Part shown: piece after piece, positions 1 through 11,171 of the stretch
Numbering within the stretch: position 1 is the first letter of the stretch
How the letters are laid out: each line of letters begins with the position of its first letter
Notes under the pieces: generated by a model
What the model was told of the DNA's origin: nothing
The model's input: only the letters and a program-made list of their open reading frames with translations
Databases searched by the model: none
Translations under genes and position numbers: made by a program
Assembly: GCA_030280995.1 (NCBI GenBank)
Contig: JASXTE010000009.1
Span: forward strand, 1,954,501 to 2,018,500
DNA from: Hemileia vastatrix
Lineage: Eukaryota; Basidiomycota; Pucciniomycetes; Pucciniales; Zaghouaniaceae
Reading direction: 5' to 3'
Length of the DNA stretch: 64,000 bases

Positions 1-264
1 TAATTTTTTTATGAAGGCTATGTTTGTTCAAAGACTCAAGATAGGGCTCTGGAAATTTTTTTGGTAGAAGAGGAGGAGTCAAAATAAAAAAATAATTTAT
101 AGGTGTGACCACATCAAGGTGCACTTGGATGTTGGTAAGGTATCAGGGGATCAGCTCATCAATTGGCTGCCGGATACCATTTTATTATTTTTTTAGACAG
201 GATGAAGGGTCTAGTAGAACTCAAGAAATGTTGGATGCAACTTCAAGATATTCTGTTAGTCCTC

Positions 265-946
265 CAAGACATAAAACTGGCTGGTTTTTTTTAAGATTTC
301 ATCAAGATTTTTATATTTGTTACTATTATGAATCTTTTAGTCCTCTATGACTTTAAACTGGCTGATTTTCAAGATTTTATCAAGAATTTGGCTTATTCTT
401 TTTTAAATCTACTTGTCCTCCAAGACTTTAAACTGACTGATTAAAATTTTATTTCAAGTATTTGAATCCTCTATGGGTTCTGAAGTCTGTCAAGACTTTA
501 AACTGAACACTGTGGTAAGTTCATCAAGACTTTAAACTGAACACTGTAGTCAGTCCACCAAGACTTTAAACTGAAAAATGGTATTGTCTCGCAAGACTAT
601 AAACTGAAGATGGTTTGATGGTTGAGTCCTTCAGGACTATAAACTGATAATATAATTTTGGTGTAATTCTGGAAGAGGGCATCCAAAGGTGGAGTCTCTT
701 AATTTAGTTAAGGCAAGTGTGGGGTAACTGATAAGCTGGCTGCTCTGTAGAACAGTTGCCCCAGAGTTTTAGTTTATTTATTTAGTCTTAAATGGTTTGA
801 TCTCTGGTTCTGTCTTTATGATTTAGGTTTTGAGTCCCCCAAGACTATAAACTGAGGGGTTTTGAGTCCCCCAAGACTATAAAATGAGGGCTGTTAGTCC
901 ACCAAGACTTAAAACTGAGGATGTGTCCCACAAGAATTAAAAATGA
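265..946. repeat. Degenerate short repeat field, about 12 copies
   Basis: A motif close to AAGACTTTAAACTGA, often preceded by AGTCC and CC, recurs about twelve times on the plus strand. Copies start near 265, 346, 421, 491, 525, 559, 592, 632, 840, 872, 903 and 931. Spacing is irregular (about 30 to 190 bases) and the intervening sequence differs, so this is not a simple tandem array. There is no convincing ORF; one 81-residue frame at 105-350 runs through it and is probably chance. Function is unknown. It could be a decayed minisatellite in the untranslated part of an element. Confidence 0.6.
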
Positions 947-1296
947 GGAATTTCTTATGATTGGATACATTCTAGAAGTCTGGAGAGTGGTCAATAATTT
1001 CATTTCTAAGTCAAAACATTAAATCAAGAGTCAAGTTACAGAAGAGAATCAGGAGATGAAACAAAGTGTTCAGCATTTGTCTTGAACTGGTGAATGAGGT
1101 GTATTCTTTTCTCAATTTCCTGTGGATCTTTGGCAGGAGTGGATTGGAAGTAGTTTACAATTAGATGTTTTTGTTGGGAAAAGTGTTTTTAGAACTTGTC
1201 CTTGGTGGTGGGCAAATGATTGGGTGATGGTGTTTCAATGGTTCCCACATTATCATCATCACTGTCTGGATGGGAATGAACTGGAAATTCATCAGC

Positions 1297-1689
1297 TTAA
1301 ATTTCAGTATGGAGAAGTATTGGTTTTACCATCTGAAGGACAAGGTAATGTAGAGATAGTGGTTTTAGTGGTGTTGGAACTCTTTTGGAAGTGTGTAACT
1401 TGTTAATTAATCTGGGTATCAAGATGGAAGGCCTAGATCTTTTGGTTTTTCTGGAGGAAGGACCAGGTTGAGAGGGAGGTGAATCTGTTGCAGATGATAA
1501 TGGACCAGGTCTGGAGCAAGATTTCTTTCTAGAATAGCAGGAATCACAAGCAGTTCTGTATGGATGAATTGGTGATGTTATGGTACAGATGAGGTTATGG
1601 TCAAGACAGTATTGGCAGCAACACATTTCAGAGATTGATTTTGAAAAACGTGTGAACATGGTGGTTTTGGTGAAGGAGAATGTGGACAT
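1297..1689 (-). CDS. C6 zinc-cluster-like ORF, probably transposon-derived
   Basis: This minus-strand ORF of about 130 residues has six cysteines spaced CX2CX6CX12CX2CX6C, which fits the fungal Zn(II)2Cys6 (GAL4-type) binuclear cluster. Basic residues lie between and after the last cysteines (the YSRKKSC segment), followed by a Pro/Ser-rich stretch and a basic KTKRSR segment. The start is taken at the ATG at 1689 (reverse strand) because it begins the continuous frame. It is short for a GAL4-type regulator and lacks the fungal-specific transcription-factor domain. The accessory ORF at 42529-43503 has exactly the same cysteine spacing, so I infer a transposon-associated zinc-cluster protein or its remnant, not a host regulator. 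A chance ORF remains possible. Confidence 0.4.
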   Translation of the reverse strand: MSTFSFTKTTMFTRFSKSISEMCCCQYCLDHNLICTITSPIHPYRTACDSCYSRKKSCSRPGPLSSATDSPPSQPGPSSRKTKRSRPSILIPRLINKLHTSKRVPTPLKPLSLHYLVLQMVKPILLHTEI

Positions 1690-1839
1690 TCTCAATTTTA
1701 GGGAGGATGTGGTCTTCCAACATTGGTAGAGGCCTTTTTTGGGCTGTTGGCACTGTTTTGGTATGTCTTAATTGACATTTGTTGAATAATTGAGTGTTTT
1801 TCTAGTTTTATTAAGTGAGTATTGTGACTATGGGTATGT

Positions 1840-2430
1840 GGGTACTACCATTGGACAGCCCCAGTTATTCTCTATATTTTGTGTCTTGATGACAATTTTC
1901 ATATCCTAATTTTTAATGGGTCATTTCTTCATTTTTCATTTCTAAAAGATAACTGTTTAATTTTGTTTCTTGTGTTTTACGGGCTAAACTTAAGTCTTAG
2001 GGTTAAGTGCTTAGTACCATTAAGTAGGGGTAATTTGACTCTATATTTTATATCTCACTGTTGTCATAGCTTAATTTTGTGTTTTAAGGGTTTTAGTAGT
2101 TGTGGTGGAATTTTCTAAGTATTTTGGGCTGCATGGATTTTTTAGAGGGTGGTCTGTGTGTACATATTGAATAAGACAGTTTGGGGCAGCTTTAATTATC
2201 ATACAACCATCCGGAGGTGATATCATTGTTCTATTGGCTACTGTCTTGACTTGTTAAGCAGTAAAGAAGTGTGCTGGAAGGGGTATAGTAACAGTCTCTA
2301 ATTTGCTGTAGCAAATAAATCTCACCTGGTATTTCTCAAAGGGACAGGGGTTTTTCTCTCCAGTTTTACTCCAACTCCCTTGGTCAAGGCCTATATCTAG
2401 TACTATAGGGTTTTCCACAGCACTAGTACC
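1840..2430 (+). repeat. Dispersed repeat R-A, sense copy (probable LTR)
   Basis: This segment reappears in reverse complement at 22060-22640 and 23290-23660: the CTACCATTGGACAGCCCC block, the GTCTTAGGGTTAAG block and the GGGACAGGGG/CCAACTCCCTTGG block all match in order. Related, more diverged copies lie at 34740-36120 and 40425-41619. Size, dispersion and position next to retroelement remains suggest an LTR of a copia-like family, but no paired direct repeats with target duplications were found here. Confidence 0.5.
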
Positions 2431-3755
2431 CATTTCTGAAACACTCTTTACTCCAGAAAATTATGACTACGCACTGAAGAGCCACAATTATTTTCAGTGG
2501 AAAGAGGCAATTGATTTCAAATTAAACTTTCTGCGTTCCAAAGGAGTGTGGGAAATTGTTGAAAAATCTAGCTATGCCAAAACTATTAGTAGCACTTGGG
2601 TATTTAAGATCAAGCTAGACCACAATAACAAAATCAGTAAATTCAAAGCAAGACTATGTGCACAGGGATTTTTACAAAAATTTGGTATTGAATACATCAA
2701 GACCTTTGCCCTGACTGGCTGATTTTCAACTCTAAAATTACTCTTAGCCCTTGCTGTTACAGAGGCTTGAACGTTTCATGAAATAGATGCAAAATCTGCA
2801 TTCTGCAATGGCATCCCTGAGGAGACTATTTTCATGCGGCTATCAAAAGGGGTGGACAGACCCTCAAAGCTTAACAATCCTCAATTAATCCTTAAAAGTT
2901 CTCTTTATGGCCTCAAGCAGGCCTCTAGATGCTGGTACCAGCTTGTTAAACATTTCTTAATCAACAATAACTCTCTGTATAGCACTGGAACCCCGCCTTA
3001 TTCATACACAAAGACACAAACAGACCATGTTTTGTTCACATCCACGTTGATGATTTCTCCATCTTTGGTAAAGACATTCAATGGTTCATTGACATTATCT
3101 CTAAAAACTTTAAATTGGAAGACCTAGGGGAGTCCCGAATGATGCTTGGTATTAAGGTGATTTGGGACCTTGAGGACAAATCCATCAATTTGTCTCAATC
3201 CAATGAAATCAAAGCCATCTTGCACCTGTATAAGATGGCTGACTGCAAATCCATATTCACCGCTATGGATACTAATTAAAAACTTACCAATGCTGACAAT
3301 GAGGACCACAAAAATTATTTATTGACTCAGGATTAAATTACAGGTCAGCAGTAGGACACTTCAACCACCTTACTCAATGCAATAGACCCAAATTGGCCTT
3401 TACTTGCAGTCAGTTTTCTTGTTTCCTCAACAAACCAGGAATGAGTCACTGGAAAGCATTTACCCATACCCTGCAATACCTAAAAGGGACATCCAATATT
3501 GGGATCAAATTTAATCTTCCGACAAATGAATTTGTCCCCTCAACCGGAAATTGTGATTCTGACTATTGATCATGCCTTGAGACACGCAGAAACACCACTG
3601 GTTATGTTTTTACCTTGAACAATTTTACCATAAGCTGGAAGACAAAGAAGCAATCAACTGTGTCCTTAAGTACTTCTGAATCAGAGGCAAAAGCCCTTGT
3701 TGAAGCTAAACAAGAGGCTATCTGGCTGAAACATTTGCTATAAGATCTCAATATT
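2425..3755 (+). pseudogene. Ty1/copia reverse transcriptase-RNase H fragment, part 1
   Basis: The plus-strand translation shows the hallmark blocks of copia Pol (RVT_2 family): WKEAI near the start, STWVFKIK, KARLCAQGF, the AKSAFCNG block, SLYGLKQASRCWYQ, a VDDFSIFG active-site block (the usual copia form is VDD) in another frame, YLKGTSN, and the RNase H blocks NTTGYVF, SWKTKKQ and [10 protein letters not shown]. Several in-frame stops and at least one frame change near 2990-3050 make it non-functional. Gag, protease and integrase are absent. The fragment stops at 3755 within RNase H and continues in the same frame at 21386, after removal of the 17.6-kb insertion and one copy of its target duplication. 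Confidence 0.9.
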
Positions 3756-4930
3756 TGTCATCCTAGGTATCCCCAGGATTGAGTAACTCTTATCTTTAAA
3801 AAAAGATAACCTTAATTACATTAAGATTATAACTTTAAAATAAGGTGTAAATACTTATATATATGGTTATAATACATATTTATATAATTATTACACTATT
3901 ATATGACTTATAGTAGTTTAAATAGCTTAACCGTAGCATAATAAAACTTATTAAGTGTTTAATATAGTCATAATATACTTATCTTAAGTTATATTAAGTA
4001 ATTATAGACATACATAAGCTTATATGAATACATAAACCTCATATACAGTAAAATATGTAGTTTTATTATGTATATTTAGGTGTATAAGTGGTTTTTAAAC
4101 TCTTAAAATCCTATAAACTTTTTTTCTGCTTCATTTAGGTCATATAGATGTATTCAGTGGACTTAAAATGCATACAAAAGCATATAAACCTATTTCAGGC
4201 ACATATATCCAGTTTGGACAACTTAATCTGCTTCCTTTAATGTATTTGCACAGATTTATAGGTTGGGATATCATTAATGGGTTAATATGGATGCTTGGGG
4301 ATGTTATTGGGGGATTGGAAGGTTAATTTGGTTCCTTTGTATGCTTTGGGTTTCATTTTATACTCTTTGGATGAGTTATTTTACAGTTTTCTTTATGGTA
4401 TCAACTTTTATCTCTTTATTCTATTTATGGTACAGGTCTTTGGTATCATTGATTGTGATTGAGGTCCTTACTGGAGGTCTGTATGTTGAATCTGCTTGAA
4501 TTAGAAGCCATGGGAATGTCATGGTCCCTCACAGTGCTGTAATTGCTGGGGAAAGTAGTGAAATCAACTGAATTGTAGTTCTGTGCACTCCAGTAGATTT
4601 TGGTATAAGTAAGGGAGGATTTTACAGGTTATTGGAAATTAATTACTTACTACACATTAGAAAAACACTATTGAAAAATTATTATAATATATAAATATAT
4701 TATAAAGCAATTATAAAATGATATTATCTTTATATAAGCTATAACTATGTTTTATTGATCTATTTTCTACCACGAGCACGCATAAAAATCCAAGTATTGA
4801 GAGTTTACATTGAGAATAACTACTTTATTAGTCTTGCCCTGAGGTTTAATGACTAAATCATTTAAAAATATATAGTAGGACCATTAATATTTACTATCAA
4901 ATCATACTTAGATACTAGAACACACTGACA
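3756..4930 (+). repeat. LTR 1 of the nested Ty3 family (1175 bp)
   Basis: The LTR begins TGTCATCCTAGG and ends CACACTGACA. It aligns end to end with the copies at 7313-8486, 14955-15572 plus 20833-21385, 15573-16746 (reverse) and 18598-20827 (reverse, with a triplication). All are about 1170-1175 bp once insertions and duplications are removed. A mid-LTR ORF beginning MD-x-S/F-S (about 4150-4330 here, where the start ATG has decayed to ATA) is in the same position in the other copies. Confidence 0.85.
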
Positions 4931-4945
4931 ATTGGGGGTGTTTCC
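4931..4945 (+). promoter_or_regulatory. Probable primer-binding site
   Basis: ATTGGGGGTGTTTCC follows the LTR end directly. The TGGGGGT core, two bases after the LTR, is the position and form expected for a tRNA primer-binding site (complementary to a tRNA end ACCCCCA). The same block with a T-for-G change follows LTR 2 at 8487 and lies inside the antisense 5' LTR at 18583-18597. The tRNA species was not identified. Confidence 0.5.
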
Positions 4946-5438
4946 ATAATTATTATTTATTAATTAGTATAAGCCTTAGGACATGATTTTTACTCTAGTA
5001 AATCTCAAAAAAACCAAATATTTGGGTCTGAAGCACATAAGTGGGTCATGATAACTCAGTGACTGCAGAAAAGAACTTTTATAGTAATTGTACTAGTTTT
5101 TTATAATAAATATTAGGTATTTACATTAGTAACTGTACCCAATATAAAGCCAATTTCACTTGGTATTTGGACACCAATATAACACCCAATTTAATTGGAA
5201 TTTTGTTAAAGCTTGATAAGCTAATTATTCACCCTTATAAAGGTCTAATTAAAATTATATTTTATTTTTAACAGATTTTTTAAACTTTTTCTTATATTTC
5301 ATTTAAATAAATAAAGATATAAATTCAGGGTAAGCTCCAGTACTTTTATTAGTAATTTTATTTATAATGATTTTTGTCTACTAATTACCATATAGGTTTT
5401 CCATTTTGTAGACATGAAGAATTTTTATTTAAGACACA

Positions 5439-7312
5439 ATGAGTGATCCACAGGACAATGTAAGTGAAAAACTTGCTTATAACACCAGGTCTAAAGCTAA
5501 AAACATTGCTCCAGGACATCACCATGGAGGGCCAATGTTAACCACAACCAGAATCTATGAGCATAATGGAAAAGGACACCCTTCTAAAAAAGATAACAAT
5601 TAAAAAGACTTCACCTCCTCTTCAGGATCAACTTTCCCATCTGGCCAAACATGTTCTGAAACTAGAGGAATTAAGATCTACCATTCTAAAGGAGGTAGAG
5701 CAGTTGCAAAACAACTGCAAGTTGGGGTTCCAAAAAAAGGATCAAAACTTGGTTGAGTTAAAGGTAGGGCAGCCAAGCAAAAAACCCCCTACCCAAGGAG
5801 GGTCACATCAGTCCCAGGAAAATATCTTGGTGGAGAAATTGAAGTGGGATTGGTTCCATCAGCAGTGGTCCAGCCAAAATTGCAACAGAGATCCATCCCC
5901 TCATCAGACTGCCTCAGCTCACCCTTACAAAGGAAAACAAAAGCCCCAAAATTCAGGGCTTACCCCTATCCTGAGGTAAGTAGATTACCCTCTTAGATTG
6001 AACACAATACTAATTATTAAAATATAGGTAATTTCATTGATGTAAAATCTGTAAAGAAATTGAGGAGGACTTAAGACAATTAGGTTTTGATGTAGATAGA
6101 CCTGATTTATCTTTTGTTAATAACAACAGTACTATTTATAATAATAATAGAGTTAATCCTCAGTTGCAACCACTTATTAGTGAGATGAAAAGTTCACAAA
6201 ATAGTGAAAAAATTGAGAAGGAAGACATGGAGTATTTTAATAATAACCCAACTGTCCATAGAATTGTTTCAGAATTATGGAATATAATGACTGAGTGTGA
6301 GGAACAGACAATTAAGCTCACAAGTGATACAATTTCGTCTTTGACATTGAAAATTTCTCAACTGTCAACAAGAAATAAAGAATTAGATAATGAATACTTG
6401 GCTCTAAATCTTAAATATGATTCTTTAAGTAATAAATATAGTGAACTTTCAAACAAATTCTGTGAGCTATAAAAAATGTATGAAGCACATTTATTAAAAT
6501 CTGAATCAAGAACTAAGTTATCTTTTGCACAAAAAAATAGTTTCTTGGATATGTTACAAAGATTAACTAGAGTTGAGATTGAATATGCTAATCTACTAAT
6601 GAATCAGGATAATCATAAGTATACAAAGTATGATAATAATCATTTCATTGTCAAAAATAAATGTCAATCATTTCTCACACCACCACAAGTAAAACCATCT
6701 TGTGGTAGTTTCAAGTCTGGGAAAACAAATATATGTCACAAATCCGTGCAAGAGGAGATACAAGATCATTTAATTAGAGTAAATGAGTTATTGAATTTAC
6801 CTAAAATTAGTGAAACAAAATTCAATCAGAAGAGCTTTCCAAAAAATGATCAGTACCCAACTTATGATGTGGAAGCCAGCTCTTATTGGCAAAATTTTAT
6901 TCAAAGAATTGACAACTTAAAATTCTCATATAAGTTACAAGATGAAGAAATAACATCAAAATTGGTATCTTTTTTTAAGGATGTTACTTTATTATGGTTT
7001 GAAGCTGTGTTAAGTGAGGGTAAAGTTTACTTTTGGGCAGAATGGAAGCACCTGATTGAAAAATAATTTGGAGGTTCTAAATTCAGACTAACTCAGCAAA
7101 GATTATATGAGAAAACTAGGTATAATCCTTTGAATGGTGAAAAAACTATGGTATTTTCAATGAATTAAATAAAAATACTAAAAGTTGTTGAGCCAAACAT
7201 GGATTTTAACTTATAGAAAGATAAGATAATAAATAAATTACCTATATCTGCCAAAGAAATTGTTTTAGCTAGAACAATAATGGTTAATCAATATTCTGAA
7301 TTTATTAATATT
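5439..7312 (+). pseudogene. Decayed gag of Ty3 element copy 1, truncated
   Basis: After a leader of about 500 bases come remnants of two ORFs. The first (MSIMEKD frame, 5557-5979) is a coiled-coil-like small ORF with a KWDW motif that matches the small ORF of the intact element at 26987-27668. It ends at a stop that coincides with a GTAAGT donor-like site. The second (about 6044-7312, in pieces at 6164-6472 and 6476-7066 with stops between) contains the Gag core blocks DQYPTYD, QNFIQRIDNLKFSYKL and WAEWKHLIEK seen in the other copies. The zinc knuckle and all of Pol are missing, because the sequence runs straight into LTR 2 at about 7313. Confidence 0.85.
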
Positions 7313-8486
7313 TTTCAACCTAGATATCCCTAGGACTGAGTATTTCTTATACTTAGAATAAGATAACCTTAATTACATTAAGCTTATATATTAAAAATAA
7401 GGTTAAAACAATACTATATTTGATTATATTACATATATATGTAATTATTACTATATTATATAAATTATAGTAGTTTAAATAGCTTATTCATAGACTAATA
7501 ATACTTATAAAGGTGTTAATAGATTCATAATATACTTATCTTAAGTTATCTTGGTAATTATTGACATACATAAGCTTATATGTATACATAAATCTCATAT
7601 TCAGTGAAATATGCAGTATATTATGTATATTTAGGTATATAAGTGGGTTTTAGCCTCTTAATAGCCTATAAACTTTGTCTTTCTGCTTATTTAAGTTAAA
7701 TAGACGTATCCAGTTGACTCAAAACCCCTAAAGAAGCATAAAAATCTACTTCAGGCGCATACAATCAGTTTGGACAACTTAATCTGCTTCCTTGGATGGA
7801 TATTCACGGATTTATGGGATGGCAGGTCATTGCTGGGTTAATATGGCTACTTGGGGATGTTAATGGGGGCTTGGAAATTTCATTTTTTTTCTTTATATTC
7901 TTTTTGTTTCATTATATTCTCTTTGGATGAGTTATTTTACCTGTTTCCTTATGGTATCTGCTTTTATCTGGATTTTCTATTTATGGTATGGGTCTGTGTT
8001 ATCATTAGTTGTGATGGGGGGTCCTTACTGGAGATTTTGGTGTTGAATATTCTTTAAGTGGACACAATGGGGAGGTGATGGGCCCTCAAAGTGCTGTAAT
8101 TTCCAGGGATAGCAGTGACATCATCTGGTTTTAAAGTCTGTGCACTCCAGTGGATTTTGGTATAAGTAAGGGAGGATTTTGGTGGCTATTGGACATAACT
8201 TACTTACTTCAATTCAAAAAAACATTATAACACAATTAATTTCATTAATAAATATATTATAAAGCCTTTATAAATTTATATTATCTTTATATAAGCTACA
8301 ACTATATTATATTCATCTATTTTCCACCACTAGCACACATTTAAATCCAAGTGTTGTGAGTTTTATTTGAGAATAACTACTTTATTAGTCTTCCCCTAAG
8401 GTTTAATTACTAAATAATTTATTAATATGTAGTAGGAACATTAATAAATACTATTAAATTATACTTATATACTTGATACACTGACT
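7313..8486 (+). repeat. LTR 2 of the nested Ty3 family
   Basis: This LTR aligns with LTR 1 over its full length, about 1174 bp. Its first bases have decayed (TTTTCAACCTAG in place of TGTCAGCCTAG) and its end reads CACTGACT. It begins inside gag copy 1 and is followed by a PBS-like block at 8487-8501. The five bases before it are again ATATT (7308-7312), although this could simply be native gag sequence. Confidence 0.8.
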
Positions 8487-8997
8487 ATTGGGGGTCTTTC
8501 CCTAGTTTTTTACTTATTATTTAGTATAAGCCTTGGGACGTGATTTTTACCTTAGTACAACTCAAAATTAACCAAATATTTGGGTCTGCTGCATATTAGT
8601 GGGTCATCATAACTCATTGATTGCGGAAAAGAACCCTTATAATAATTGTACTAATTTTTTATCATAAAAATTAGATATTTACAGTAGTAACTGTACCCAA
8701 TATAAACCCAATTTCACTTGGTATTCGGTCACCAATTTAACATCAAATTAAATTGTTATTTGGTTGAAGCTTGGTAAGATATTAATTCACCCTTATTAAG
8801 CTCTAGTTAAACTTCTTAATTTATTTTTAACAGATTTTTTTCAAATTTTTATTACATTTTATTTAAATAAATAAAGATTTAAATACAGGGTAAGCTCCAG
8901 TACTTTTTTTTAGTTATAACATTGCTAATAACTTTAATCTACTAATTCCAATAGGTTTTCCAATCTTTAGACGTGATATATTTATATTTTTATCAAG

Positions 8998-11171
8998 ATG
9001 AAAGCTCCCCAGGACAATGCAAGTGAACAGCCTGCTTATAATGCCAGGTCTAAAGCTAACAAAAACATTGCTCAAGGACATAACCATGGAGGGTCAGTCA
9101 TGCCCCCAGGCAGAGCAAATGAGCATAGAGGAAAAAGACTCCCTCTTAAAAAAGACTACCATAAAAAAGGCGTCTCCTCCTCTACAAGATCAACTATTCC
9201 ATCTGAAAAAACAGGTCCTGAATTTGGAGGAATCAAAGTCTCTCATGCTCAAGGTGGTAGAGGAATTACAAAACAATTGAAAGGTAGGATTCCAAATTAT
9301 GAACCAATCACTGGCAGAGTTAAAGGGAGGCCATCCAAGTCAGCAACCACCTACCCCAGGAGTTTCACATCAATCCCAGGGGAAATACTGGTAGACAAAT
9401 GAAAGTGGGATTGGTTCCATCAACAATGGTCCAGTCACAACTGCAACAAGGATCCTCCTCCTCATCAAACTTCCTCAGTTCAACCCTACAAGGAAAAACA
9501 AAGCCACCAAAAATCGGGGCTCACACAAATCCTGTGATAAGTAGATTACCCTAACAGATTGAACACAGTACTGATAATTACAATGTAGGTAATATTATTG
9601 ATGTCAAACCTGTGCAGAAAATAGAGGAGGACTTAAGAGAATTTGGTTTTAATGTAGATACACCTGACTTGTCTTTTGTAATTAAAAACAGTAGTATTTA
9701 AAATACAGTTAATCCTAAGTTGCCACCACTTACTAGTGATATGAGAAGTTCACAAGAGAGTGAGAGAATTGAGAAGGAAGACATGGAGTTTTTTAATAAT
9801 AATCCAACTGTCCATAGAATTGTTTCAGCATTGTGGAATAGAATGCCTGATTGTGAGGAACAGACAGTTAAGCTCACAAGTGATACTATTTCATCATTAA
9901 CATTAAATATTTCTCAACTGGAAACATGTAATAATGAATTATAGAATGAAAATTTGTCTCTAAATCTAAAATATGATTCATAAAGTAATAAATAAATGAA
10001 CTTTCAAAAAAATTCTGTGAGTGGGAAAAAATTTATGAAACACATTTATTGAAAACTGAATCAAGAACTAAGTTATCTTTTTCCAAGACAAATCAAAGTG
10101 TCTCTGAGCTGTTACAAAGATTGACTAAATTTGAGATTGAAACTGCCAATCTACTAATGAACCAGGATAATCAAAAGTATACTCAGTATAATAATAATTC
10201 TTTCATTGGAAAAAGTGAATCTCATTCATTCCCTATACTACCACAACTAAAACCATCTGGTAGTAATGTCAAATCTGAAAATGTAATTCACAAATTTGTA
10301 CAGGAAGATATACAACACCATTCATCAACATTAAATGAGTTGTTTAATTTACCTAAGATTAGTGAAATAAAATCCAATCAGAAGAACTGGCCTAAGATAG
10401 ATCAGTACCCAACATATGATGGGGAATCCAGTTCTGATTGGCAACATTTTATCCAAAGAATTGACAATTTGAAATTCTCATATAAGTTACCAGATGAAGA
10501 AATAACATCAAAATTGATCTCTTTATTTAAGGATGTTGCTTTGTTATGCTTTGAAGCTGTTTTGAGTGAGGGTAAAGATTACTCTTGGGCTGAATGGAAG
10601 CAACTAATTGAAAAACAACTTAGAGGCTCCAAATTCAGGCTCATTCAGAAGAGACTTCACGAGAAAACTAGGTACCATCCATAGAATGGTGACAAACCTA
10701 TGGTATTTTTAATGAATTTAAATAAAATATTAAAAGCCATTGAGCCTAACATTGATTTTAACTTATGGAAAGATAAGATAATATATAATTTACCTATATC
10801 TTTCAGAGACATTGTTGTAGCTAGAACAATTAATATAACTGAATATTCTGACTTTATTAATATTTTCAATAAAATATTACTAAACCATAAGTAGGAACAA
10901 GGTATTCTATTTATAAACAAAATTTTGAACCTGTGAAAAATCAGAATTCAAAAACACTTCAGGAGAAGCAGAAAAAACCTACTGTACCTGTAAAACCAAA
11001 AAATTATGAGACAAATACTTGTTATAAGTGTAACAAACCTTGCGTTAAAGGTCACAAATGTGAGAAGAATATAAATATTGTTGAAATCAATGTGAATCTG
11101 AAACTTAAACTGAAAAAAGTAAAGAATCAAGTGATTATGACAGTAATATCTCATATAGTGATGAAAATGAA
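8998..11171 (+). pseudogene. Decayed small ORF and Gag of Ty3 element copy 2
   Basis: The small first ORF is present in two frames (8998-9402 and 9017-9280) with an indel between the MSIEEKD part and the KWDW part. Gag follows at 9720-9944 and 10049-10684 (core blocks WPKIDQYPTYDGESSSDWQ, FIQRIDNLKFSYKLPDEE and KQLIEKQL), then 10700-10894. A CX2C...GHKC zinc-knuckle-like motif lies at 10933-11080 (CYKCNKPCVKGHKC). Stops and frame changes interrupt it at several points. The order and spacing match the intact element at 25153-34310, to which it is clearly related. Confidence 0.85.
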
